The position numbers and the translations under genes were made by a program. From Thermoplasmata archaeon (GTDB lineage Archaea > Thermoplasmatota > Thermoplasmata > Thermoplasmatales > Thermoplasmataceae), in the NCBI GenBank assembly GCA_021797025.1, contig JAKAAK010000123.1:1-9033 (forward strand): DNA of 9,033 nt, read 5' to 3'. Position 1 is the first letter of the stretch, and every line of letters starts with the position of its first letter. Positions 1-7,022 of the stretch are shown here, piece by piece. The notes under the pieces were generated by a model. It searched no databases. It saw only the letters and a list, made by a program, of their open reading frames with translations, and had not been told where the DNA came from.

Positions 1-20
1 TTTAAAGGACAGACATAAAA

Positions 21-30
21 ATTATTATAT
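21..30 (+). promoter_or_regulatory. Archaeal TATA box for tRNA-Val
   Basis: ATTATTATAT lies 22-31 bases before the first tRNA base, preceded by an A-rich stretch (17-20) that could act as BRE. This is the expected spacing for a TBP/TFB promoter if transcription starts shortly before or at the mature 5' end. It is called from position and composition only; in DNA this AT-rich chance matches are common. Confidence 0.5.
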
Positions 31-51
31 CATTATAGACTTATCCTCTAC

Positions 52-124
52 GGGCTCGTAGTCTAGTGGTTATGATACCGCCCTTACAAGGCGGTGATCA
101 CCGGTTCAAATCCGGTCGGGCCCA
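52..124 (+). tRNA. tRNA-Val (anticodon UAC)
   Basis: A complete cloverleaf can be folded by hand. The acceptor stem is 52-58 with 117-123 (six Watson-Crick pairs and one U-G). The D arm starts at 61 and has the loop GG at 68-69. The anticodon stem is 78-82 with 90-94, giving loop CTTACAA and anticodon TAC at 85-87, which reads GUA valine codons. The variable loop is five bases (95-99). The T arm is 100-104 with 112-116, with loop TTCAAAT. The discriminator base is A124. The following bases are TTC, so the 3' CCA is not encoded and must be added by the CCA enzyme, as is common in archaea. No intron is present. The gene is intact. tRNA 3' ends are classic attachment sites for archaeal integrative elements, which matters given the decayed region that follows. 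Confidence 0.97.
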
Positions 125-308
125 TTCAATTAATAGTAACTAAAGTTTATTCACACAACATTCGTCATAGATTCTTCATCTGTTCTAATAATATATAAAT
201 GACAGAATATGAAAAATAAGTTGGTGTTGAAAGTGGTCGTTCCTCTATGTATACCATCAGCATGAACAATTTATTAGCTCATACGTTATAGACTGACGAC
301 AACAATAC

Positions 309-425
309 CTAAAAAGAAAATTGATCACTGTCTATAAAATCATTTAGCTCTCTTAGGTGCTCCATGACTGCCTTTACACTTAAATCTATTTCCAACATTT
401 TCTCGAATTTACCATTTCTATCTTC
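309..425 (-). pseudogene. Decayed coding fragment, unknown family
   Basis: On the minus strand, 425 down to the TAG at 309-311 is open for 38 codons with a charged, helix-like composition, including FEKMLEIDLSVKAVMEHLREL. A different frame just upstream (about 426-500) reads EILAFSVVSLIGSGMK followed by ANEVRIFKKIE. A single-base shift near 420 would join the two into one continuous protein-like stretch of roughly 60 residues. There is no start codon context for an intact gene. A T-rich run directly precedes and covers the stop, which could be a terminator remnant. I do not recognise the family. The GSGMK part faintly recalls an ACT-domain segment, but this is too weak to call. It may also be chance, since the stretch is short. 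Confidence 0.3.
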
Positions 426-544
426 TTAAATATTCTGACTTCATTGGCTTTCATACCGCTTCCGATCAAAGAAACAACAGAGAAAGCTAAAATTTCCAGG
501 AGAATAGAGCAGTATGGTATCTAGAGATGTCAAATCTTTGATGA

Positions 545-781
545 ATAAGTAAACAATGTGAGATCGACGGTGATAATTATTTCTCGGACATATCTCAATG
601 TTCTAATTTAACTATAATGAATCGTTTTGAGATACTACATGAAGACCTAGGATATACAGCCAAGTTTCGGTAATTTCGAGATATATGCTTTATCCACTCA
701 TTTGAATTATCAAATATAGGAAGAGATGAAATTCTAGTAATTGAAGGTTCAGCTTATAAATATTGCCTATATCTGATTTAA
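545..781 (+). pseudogene. Decayed coding fragment with one internal stop, unknown family
   Basis: After the TGA at 542-544 the plus strand stays open for 42 codons, meets a TAA at 671-673, then stays open in the same frame for 35 more codons to the TAA at 779-781. The translation looks protein-like: CEIDGDNYFSDISQC, then NRFEILHEDLGYTAKF before the stop, and GRDEILVIEGSAYKY after it. An ATG at 617 is in frame, with no clear ribosome-binding site. With about 78 codons and one stop in AT-rich DNA, where stops are expected about every 15 codons, a former gene is plausible. The product is not recognised. Upstream, frames shifted by one base read further protein-like residues (for example RRIEQYGI near 500-525), so the original gene may have begun earlier. 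Confidence 0.3.
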
Positions 782-1036
782 TTTCTTCCTATTTCCCTCA
801 AGACGATGTTTTCCGCCTCTTTATAGAACCCTTGTGTGTCTCTTTCCTTGATATCCAACATTCCATGAATCTTCTTATAATTGTGACCTTTATGGATGTC
901 CTATTTTACCATTATTCTTTTCCTGTAACAGGCTATCATAATCCTTTATGAATGATAAATCTCTAAGGTATTGTATTCTGTCTGCAAGTGATTCATTATA
1001 CTTTTTCCATCTCCTGTTTTACCCAATCGAGTCCAT
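778..1036 (-). pseudogene. Remnant of a DDE transposase N-terminus (IS4/IS5-like)
   Basis: An ATG at 1036-1034, preceded by AGGAG eight bases upstream, opens MDSIG, then a TAA stop, then in the same frame WKKYNESLADRIQYL, followed by a stretch ending in NNGKIGHP before another TAA at 892-890. A one-base shift then continues with YKKIHGMLDIKERD and KEAENIVLREIGRN up to the TAA at 780-778. The pattern W-x-x-Y-N-x-x-L-x-x-R followed about 25 residues later by N-x-GK-x-G-x-P-Y resembles, from memory, the N-terminus of an IS4/IS5-type transposase group found in Thermoplasmatales and other archaea. The part after the frameshift does not match what I expect of that family. The catalytic DDE residues are not seen, and there are at least one nonsense and one frameshift lesion. 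It is non-functional. Family assignment is moderate to weak; coding origin is more likely than not. Confidence 0.4.
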
Positions 1037-1285
1037 TTTTATACTCCTATTTATTTTATTATTGATTTGTGGTGCCAAAGCAAATAGTCCCTATATTTCA
1101 CTATACAGAGGTTTACTTCTTAAGTTTTAAATTTATTGTACAATGATTATTAAAGTAGGACGAATTATGGAACACACTAGTAATCGATGAAATCAATAAA
1201 TACTATGATAATCAACAAAGAAAGATTTCATTATACTCCTGTATAATGCCCTATTGTGGGATATCTACAAAAGAGACAAAAGTAA

Positions 1286-1294
1286 GTTTTATAT
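1286..1294 (+). promoter_or_regulatory. TATA box of the mod-res operon
   Basis: GTTTTATAT at 1286-1294, preceded by AGTAA as a possible BRE, is centred about 47 bases before the mod start codon. With the usual archaeal spacing of about 25 bases, transcription would begin near 1315-1318, leaving a leader of about 20 bases. No operator-like palindrome is evident around it. Prediction from spacing and motif only. Confidence 0.5.
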
Positions 1295-1326
1295 GCAATG
1301 CCATGATTTGATTTGATAATTTAAAA

Positions 1327-1330
1327 GAGG
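1327..1330 (+). promoter_or_regulatory. Ribosome-binding site of mod
   Basis: GAGG ends seven bases before the ATG at 1338 and supports that start. A second ATG at 1333 is followed at once by TAA and lies only two bases from this site, so it cannot be the mod start. Confidence 0.6.
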
Positions 1331-1337
1331 CTATGTA

Positions 1338-3773
1338 ATGGTGAAAAATGAAGTAGAGTTTTATCAGGATTTAAAGAATATATTTATTGGTGCTAAAGTA
1401 GAGGGAAATTCCGGCTTTGTAAATTTAATGAGGATAAAGTCTGCATACTTTGATAAGATTTTTAAATTAATACAATCCGACATTGATGCAAAAATCTCAG
1501 AGTTCCCCGAATTCAAAGAAGAGTTGTTTACCAGACTCCATACATTCTTTAAGACATACTTTTCGGAATCCGGAAGCATATACTTCAGTTATACACCATT
1601 AAAATCCAAAGTATACGAAAAAATATATACAAACATCCAGGATGTGGTGCTTTTCTGGAAAACTAACATGCTTTATTATGTTAAAACTGACAATCTATGG
1701 AAGAGTTTATCAATTAATTATAAAATAGATAATTTAGAATATAAAGTGGTATTTGACGCCTCCCAGATTGAAGGAAAGCGTGCTAACGAAAAAGGAGAGG
1801 TAGTATTCGAACTGGATAAACCAGATAAGATAGAAGATAAAGTAATAAATTTTAAATCTTCTTATTTAGTAGGTGGAAAGAAAACAAAAGTATCTGAGAT
1901 TTTAAAAGGGTTAAATAAAACGGGAATACATATAACGGAAGAACAATTAGAGGAATTGTTCCACACATTTAAGAAACAGACAGAAGTTGACTATTTTATC
2001 AATAAAGACGCAAAAACATTTTTGAGAGAGCAATTCGACCTATGGTTAAAGAATTATATTTTTGACGATGACAGTGTTTATTCAGAAACTAGAATAAAAC
2101 AACTAAAAATACTAAAAAATATTGCTTATAATGTAATTGATTTTGTGTCCCAATTCGAGGATGAACTTGTAAAGACCTGGAATAAACCTAAATTTGTTTT
2201 AAATTCTAATTATGTTATAACTCTCGATAGAATTGCAGAAAAAGATATTGAAATAATAAATAAAATTTTAAATAATAATGGTATAGATGATCAGATTAGT
2301 GAATGGAAAGACCTCCATCTAGTAGATGATAATTTTAATAAAAATAATATAATAAACATGTTAGATAAATCATTAAATCCTGACTATAAATTTTTACCTG
2401 TAGATACAAAATATTTTAAAGATATTGAATTTAATATTATCAAATTATTTGATGATTTAGATAATGAACTAGATGGCCGATTAATACACTCCGAAAATTA
2501 TCAGGCATTAAATACCATTTTACCAAAATTTAAGGATAAAATACAGACAATTTACATTGATCCGCCTTTTAATAAGGATAAAAATGCAGATTATCTATAT
2601 AATGTGAAATATAAAGATGCTACGTGGATAACATTGCTTGAGAATAGAATAAGGTTAGCTAAAGATTATCTAAATGAAGAAGGCAGTATTTTTGTTAGAT
2701 GTGATTACAATGGTAATATGTATGTAAGATTATTAATGAATGATATATTTGGCGGGGAGAATTTTAGGAATGAAATGGTGGTAAATAGAACCCAAGAATT
2801 TTTCAAATTCTCACATGGTTTAAATAAATTTATGGTAGACACCGATACACTTTTTTTCTATGGAAAAGCAGGCAAATCAATTTTTAATGAGATAAAGATA
2901 AAAAGGGAAATTGAAAAATGGTGGGAACCATTTTTGCCAGGAAATCCTAAAGATAAAGATGATTGTTATAGGATTGTTTTTAAACAAAAATTTCCAGCTC
3001 CAAAAGGGAGGAAATGGGGTTTTTCTCAGGATCAAATTGAAGAATTAGAACAAGAAGATAGAATAAAAATTGAGAATGGAAAAATCAAATATGCTCCTTT
3101 AGGAACTACATTGAAGAATAACTGGACAGATATTCCCGGATACTCAAGGCATTTTGATTTTCCAACCGAAAATTCCGAAATTCTTTTAAAGCGTGTCATA
3201 GAATCTACTTCTAATGAATCCGATCTTGTTATGGATTTCTTCCTGGGATCTGGAACAACTGCAGCAGTAGCACATAAGCTTAAAAGAAAATGGATTGGAA
3301 TTGAAATGGGAGAACACTTTTATGACGTGGTTTTGCCCAGAATGAAAAAAGTTTTAGCATATGATAAATCAGGTATATCAAAAGAAAACGACGTTAAAGA
3401 AAAATATAACGAGAAAAACGCTGGAGGATTCTTCAAATACTTTAATTTAGAACAGTATGAACAAACATTAAAAAATTCCGTTTATTTACCTTCTGAACCT
3501 TTGTATAATTTAAATGATACATCTATATACAATCAATATGTATTTTTTAAAGATCTAAAGTTTCTTGATAAAATGGAAATAGATAATAAAAATAATAAAA
3601 TAAAGTTTAACTTTAATGGACTATATGATAATATTGACATAGCAGAAACTTTATCTCTTGTTAAAGGTAAATTTATCAAAAGTATAAGTAAAGATGAAGT
3701 TGTATTTAATGATGCGAAAATAGTTTTCTCGGATGTAGATTTTACAGCACTAAAGCCTCTGATCTGGTGGTAA
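1338..3773 (+). CDS. mod: Type III restriction-modification methyltransferase subunit Mod
   Basis: Predicted S-adenosylmethionine-dependent DNA methyltransferase (probably N6-adenine) that recognises the target site and forms the type III complex with Res. It has 811 residues. Motif IV is DPPF at 408-411, preceded by ENYQAL (386-391) and IYID. Motif I is DFFLGSGTT at 633-641, followed by the acidic strand end WIGIEMGEHF. Motif IV before motif I defines the beta class. The intervening stretch, about 465-595, should hold the target recognition domain. It ends in NNWTDIPG (W596) and FPTENSEILLKRVI, typical of Mod proteins. A C-terminal segment has GGFFKYFNLEQYE at 696-708, also typical. Residues 1 to about 380 form a long N-terminal region; classic Mod proteins such as EcoP15I are about 640 residues and have motif IV near residue 120. 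GAGG seven bases upstream supports the ATG start. Codon use is very AT-rich. The gene is intact, with no simple-sequence tract suggesting phase variation. Confidence 0.95.
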   Translation: MVKNEVEFYQDLKNIFIGAKVEGNSGFVNLMRIKSAYFDKIFKLIQSDIDAKISEFPEFKEELFTRLHTFFKTYFSESGSIYFSYTPLKSKVYEKIYTNIQDVVLFWKTNMLYYVKTDNLWKSLSINYKIDNLEYKVVFDASQIEGKRANEKGEVVFELDKPDKIEDKVINFKSSYLVGGKKTKVSEILKGLNKTGIHITEEQLEELFHTFKKQTEVDYFINKDAKTFLREQFDLWLKNYIFDDDSVYSETRIKQLKILKNIAYNVIDFVSQFEDELVKTWNKPKFVLNSNYVITLDRIAEKDIEIINKILNNNGIDDQISEWKDLHLVDDNFNKNNIINMLDKSLNPDYKFLPVDTKYFKDIEFNIIKLFDDLDNELDGRLIHSENYQALNTILPKFKDKIQTIYIDPPFNKDKNADYLYNVKYKDATWITLLENRIRLAKDYLNEEGSIFVRCDYNGNMYVRLLMNDIFGGENFRNEMVVNRTQEFFKFSHGLNKFMVDTDTLFFYGKAGKSIFNEIKIKREIEKWWEPFLPGNPKDKDDCYRIVFKQKFPAPKGRKWGFSQDQIEELEQEDRIKIENGKIKYAPLGTTLKNNWTDIPGYSRHFDFPTENSEILLKRVIESTSNESDLVMDFFLGSGTTAAVAHKLKRKWIGIEMGEHFYDVVLPRMKKVLAYDKSGISKENDVKEKYNEKNAGGFFKYFNLEQYEQTLKNSVYLPSEPLYNLNDTSIYNQYVFFKDLKFLDKMEIDNKNNKIKFNFNGLYDNIDIAETLSLVKGKFIKSISKDEVVFNDAKIVFSDVDFTALKPLIWW
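3766..3770 (+). promoter_or_regulatory. Ribosome-binding site of res inside the end of mod
   Basis: GGTGG covers the last Trp codon of mod (3768-3770) and ends five bases before the ATG at 3776. It fits an archaeal anti-16S match and favours ATG 3776 over the in-frame GTG at 3767, which would overlap this site. It implies coupling of res translation to mod termination. Confidence 0.5.
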
Positions 3774-3775
3774 TA

Positions 3776-6700
3776 ATGGAAGAAAGAATAATACCGGTTT
3801 ATCAGAGATTAATTCATAATGTAGATTCAAGTAGTTTACCTGATTCATGGGATTTTACATTCGATAAGTTTTCTGAGAGCAAAAAATTATATGATTACCA
3901 GAAAGATGCATTGAAATCGGGATTAAAATTTCTCCATCATTATTATAGTGATATTTTAAACTATCCAGAATCCGAATATAATAGTAGTATTCTGGAAGGC
4001 AAAAAATCACTTTTCAATGAAATTAACACAGAAAGAATAGTAAAACATACAGACATTCTGGATATTTCAGTTAAAAATACCAGCATTTTTAAAATAGCAA
4101 GCCAATTCTATAATGTAGAAGGTAAACGTATACCTTTCTTTAACTTTACAAACAGGATGGGCTTCTGGATGGCAACCGGTAGTGGAAAGAGCCTGGTAAT
4201 AGTCAAATTAATAGAAATTTTAAATGAACTTAAGAAAAGGGGTTCAATACCGGATGAAGATATTTTATTTCTTACATATAGAGATGATTTAATAGATCAA
4301 ATTAAGAAACAAATAGACGAATTTAACTCATTTTCACCTGTTAAAATTAAATATTGGGATTTAAAGGATTATGATAAGGTAAAGCATGATTTATTGTTTA
4401 ATAGGGATGATATAAACATATTTATCTATAGATCGGACTTGATTTCTGACACATCTGCAGAGAAACTTTTATCTTTTGAGGATATTGAAAATAATGGCAA
4501 ATGGTATATTATCCTTGATGAAGCGCATAAGGGTACCAACGGCGATTCCAAGAGGCAAATTTTTTATTCAATACTTTCCCGCAATGGATTTTTATTTAAT
4601 TTCTCAGCTACCTTCACAGATCGGTGGGATATTATAACTACCGTATTTAATCTAAATTTAGATCGTTTCACAGAAAAGGGATATGGAAAAAATATATACG
4701 TTTCACAGCAGGACTTGAGTGCACTGGAAGGATATAACAAGGATTCCGATTCCATAGAAAGAAGAGATGAAAAAAAGAAAATTGTACTTAAAACACTCAT
4801 AACCCTTGCAATGGTTAAAAAAGCGTATAAACAATTATCGACAGTCTCAGCTAATATTTATCACAACCCCCTTCTTCTTCTTTACGGACACACCACTGAG
4901 GTAGAAAATGCAGATATTGAAATATTCTTTGAAACACTGGGAGACATAGCTCTTAATAGAATAGATTCACGCATATTCGAAGAATGTAAAAATTCTATAC
5001 TGGATGAATTTATAAACAACCCTACTTATGTGTTTGGCAAGGATACGGATAGTAATAAACTCAGGTTTAACTACAACGATTTTTCAAACCTGACATTTGA
5101 TGATGTTTTGAAATTAGTGTATAACTCGGATGGCGCAGGAAAAATAGAGGTTGTTAGAACAAAGGCCAATAAGGCAGAACTCGCATTCAAGCTTAAGACA
5201 TCAGATAAGTACTTTGCATCAATAAAAATTGGCGATATAACAAAATGGCTAAATGATAAGTTAGTGGGTTACGAAGTGAGTGAAAACCCAACAGAAGACA
5301 GCTTTTTCAATAATATAGATAATAATAGTAGTCCTATTAACATACTTATGGGTTCCAGGTCATATTATGAAGGATGGGATTTAAATAGACCAAATGTAAT
5401 GGTTTTCGTAAACATAGGAAAGGGGGATGCAAAAAAATATGTTCTCCAGTCCATAGGCAGGGGAGTTAGAATAGAGCCACTTAAGAATAAACGCCAGAGA
5501 ATTGCAGAATTATCAAGGAATGGAGATCTAGAGGCAAAGAAAATATTTTCTATTTTACAGGAGAAGAATTATGAAGGTTTAATTTCCATAATAGAGACAT
5601 TATTCATTTTCGGAACTGACGAAAACAACATCAAGGCAATAATGGACGGCATAAAGTTTGAACTGGAAAAAAACGGTGAAATTTTAGATGTAAAAAAGAC
5701 AAAATTTGATTTCAATCCGAAACTCCTCCTACCTGTTTACCTTGAAAAAAAAGAAGTTGAGCTAAAGGAATTGCCAAAATTTAGCGGAAACCTCAACCTT
5801 CTTGAAGATTATGTAAATTGGATGGAAGACGATAGAGTGATCTATGCTAATTATTCTGATGTAGCCACGCCTGCCACAATAGGCAGATTACATAATTATC
5901 TAAACGCAGATAATATTCAGAACACAAATTCATCAAATGCATATAATCAATTGCATAATCTTATTGGACATCTCAATACCTCTATAAAGTATATGGATAA
6001 ATTTAAAGACCTGGAGGATGAGATTATTCACTTTAAAGAAATAAGTGCAGAAGGCATTTCCAAAGAAAAGAAAAATGAACTAAATAAAAAAATTGAAGAC
6101 GTACGCAACCTTAAAAATTCAGATTTTGTTGAAAAAAATCTACTACAAAAATTTAAATCTGGAGAGATGAGTGAGAGAGATCTAAAAGAATACGGCGACC
6201 TAATGAAAAAAATGGGGAAGATTGAAAAGCCAACACTATTTGAATTCGATGAAAGCAAGATAGAGTTGATAAATATAGCTCAACATTACTACTTGCCAAT
6301 AATTTTATCTATATCAGATAAGGCAGATGTCCTAAGTCATGTCATTAAAGTAAAGAGCGAGAAGGAATTCATACATAACCTGGATGAGTTTATAGCGAAA
6401 GAAGGTCTAAAGAGTTATAAACTGGATTGGTGGGTTTTCTCCAAAATTGATGAAAGTATTGATAATGTAAACATACCATACTTCGATAAGGGAAAGAACC
6501 GTATGAGAGATTACTCTCCAGACTTTATCTTCTGGCTTAAAAGAGGAAGTGAATATAGAATAGTTTTTGTTGATCCAAAGAGTACAAAATACACAGATTA
6601 TGAGCAAAAGGCCGATTATTTCAGTAAGTTATTTGAGGAAAATGGGTTTCCGAAGGAGTTTCAGTATGGCGGATTTTCAATAAAGGTACACCTATTTATG

Positions 6701-6784
6701 GTAACAGATAATATAAATTCAGTAGGTGAAAACTATAAGAAATACTGGATAGATAATATTGAAAAGATATTTTCTGTTATTTAG
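3776..6784 (+). CDS. res: Type III restriction endonuclease subunit Res
   Basis: ATP-dependent restriction subunit: a superfamily 2 helicase-like translocase fused to a nuclease, which cleaves DNA together with Mod when sites are unmethylated. From ATG 3776 it has 1002 residues. A YQ pair (41-42) sits in a Q-motif-like position. Walker A is ATGSGKS (133-139), motif II is DEAH (248-251), motif III is SAT (277-279), a motif V-like segment is GSRSYYEGWD (526-535), and motif VI is QSIGRGVR (558-565). Residues about 742-822 are highly charged and helical, probably coiled coil. The C-terminal nuclease has PD at 915-916 and DPK at 933-935, giving the PD-x16-D-x-K signature. All catalytic motifs are intact, and length is close to known Res proteins. 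The start lies two bases after the mod stop, so the genes form one operon. An in-frame GTG at 3767 would add three residues and overlap mod by seven bases. A T-rich terminator follows. Confidence 0.95.
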   Translation: MEERIIPVYQRLIHNVDSSSLPDSWDFTFDKFSESKKLYDYQKDALKSGLKFLHHYYSDILNYPESEYNSSILEGKKSLFNEINTERIVKHTDILDISVKNTSIFKIASQFYNVEGKRIPFFNFTNRMGFWMATGSGKSLVIVKLIEILNELKKRGSIPDEDILFLTYRDDLIDQIKKQIDEFNSFSPVKIKYWDLKDYDKVKHDLLFNRDDINIFIYRSDLISDTSAEKLLSFEDIENNGKWYIILDEAHKGTNGDSKRQIFYSILSRNGFLFNFSATFTDRWDIITTVFNLNLDRFTEKGYGKNIYVSQQDLSALEGYNKDSDSIERRDEKKKIVLKTLITLAMVKKAYKQLSTVSANIYHNPLLLLYGHTTEVENADIEIFFETLGDIALNRIDSRIFEECKNSILDEFINNPTYVFGKDTDSNKLRFNYNDFSNLTFDDVLKLVYNSDGAGKIEVVRTKANKAELAFKLKTSDKYFASIKIGDITKWLNDKLVGYEVSENPTEDSFFNNIDNNSSPINILMGSRSYYEGWDLNRPNVMVFVNIGKGDAKKYVLQSIGRGVRIEPLKNKRQRIAELSRNGDLEAKKIFSILQEKNYEGLISIIETLFIFGTDENNIKAIMDGIKFELEKNGEILDVKKTKFDFNPKLLLPVYLEKKEVELKELPKFSGNLNLLEDYVNWMEDDRVIYANYSDVATPATIGRLHNYLNADNIQNTNSSNAYNQLHNLIGHLNTSIKYMDKFKDLEDEIIHFKEISAEGISKEKKNELNKKIEDVRNLKNSDFVEKNLLQKFKSGEMSERDLKEYGDLMKKMGKIEKPTLFEFDESKIELINIAQHYYLPIILSISDKADVLSHVIKVKSEKEFIHNLDEFIAKEGLKSYKLDWWVFSKIDESIDNVNIPYFDKGKNRMRDYSPDFIFWLKRGSEYRIVFVDPKSTKYTDYEQKADYFSKLFEENGFPKEFQYGGFSIKVHLFMVTDNINSVGENYKKYWIDNIEKIFSVI

Positions 6785-6829
6785 GCTAATAGGGATAATT
6801 GATATTAAAACTAAAATCGGAACATTCAG

Positions 6830-6840
6830 TATTTTTTATT
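6830..6840 (+). terminator. T-rich terminator after res
   Basis: TATTTTTTATT begins 46 bases after the res stop, with six consecutive T. Archaeal RNA polymerase stops at such runs without needing a hairpin. The run lies in the loop of a weak 7-base inverted repeat (6821-6827 and 6863-6869). Evidence is composition and position only. Confidence 0.4.
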
Positions 6841-7009
6841 AATAGTATTCCCTTTACATTTAGAATGTTACCGTAGGCAAAGCCATTTATAATTTACAGA
6901 CAATTACTTACACTATCAAAATTTCTTATTGCATACAATATTTATTTAAATACAGGCAGCATAAAAATAGTGGAGAAATAGCCCTAAAATCTATGCACAT
7001 CATGAATAG

Positions 7010-7020
7010 ATAAAAATAAC
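7010..7020 (-). terminator. T-rich terminator after the helicase-nuclease gene
   Basis: Read on the minus strand, GTTATTTTTATC lies directly after the stop codon of the helicase-nuclease gene, and a second run, CTATTTTTATG, lies at about 6959-6969. Two successive T-rich tracts are typical of archaeal intrinsic termination. Evidence is composition and position only. Confidence 0.4.
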
Positions 7021-7022
7021 AA

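Larger units (their letters stand above)
125..1337. other. Gene-poor decayed region between tRNA-Val and mod
   Basis: About 1.2 kb without an intact gene. Stops are frequent in all frames, but fragments that read like protein recur, linked by single-base frameshifts. These are minus 309-425, plus 545-781 and minus 778-1036, each listed separately. Another open frame without a start runs on the plus strand from 1159 to 1311; it overlaps the mod promoter and is not recognisable. Two open frames on the plus strand at 763-951 and 948-1130 lie opposite the transposase-like remnant and are probably its shadows. No tRNA, CRISPR array or terminal inverted repeat pair was found. No second copy of the tRNA 3' end that could mark an att site is visible in the window. 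The segment is best read as pseudogene and insertion-sequence debris, with the mod promoter at its right edge. Confidence 0.6.
6785..7022. other. Convergent intergenic spacer
   Basis: The 238 bases between the res stop and the stop of the oppositely oriented helicase-nuclease gene contain no supported gene. They hold T-rich terminator signals in both directions and a weak inverted repeat, AACATTC (6821-6827) with GAATGTT (6863-6869), separated by 35 bases. No promoter is needed here because both flanking genes end here. Confidence 0.6.

Noticed and set aside
100..123. tRNA 3' end as an att site with a direct repeat in the window
   Set aside because: I scanned for a second copy of the T-arm and acceptor sequence and found none within the window.
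763..1130. Two overlapping plus-strand open frames (763-951 and 948-1130) with hydrophobic translations, joined by an ATGA overlap
   Set aside because: They lie opposite the transposase-like remnant, have no convincing ribosome-binding site, and their hydrophobic composition is what antisense of Lys/Glu-rich coding gives.
1159..1311. Open plus-strand frame without a start, reading LWNTLVIDEINKYYDN and onward
   Set aside because: No start codon near its beginning, overlap with the mod promoter, and no recognisable family; not enough to call a gene remnant on its own.
3584..3606. AAT/AAAT-rich tract near the 3' end of mod as a phase-variation repeat
   Set aside because: It is irregular, not a perfect simple-sequence tract, and reads as ordinary Asn/Lys codons; the gene is in frame.
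1364..6607. Minus-strand open frames opposite mod and res
   Set aside because: Short, antisense to motif-bearing genes and without promoters or ribosome-binding sites.
1338..6784. Interpretation as a DISARM, BREX or type ISP system
   Set aside because: Only a beta-class methyltransferase and a Res-type helicase-nuclease are present, in separate genes, with no PglZ, DUF1998, phospholipase D or BREX components. Type III restriction-modification explains everything seen.
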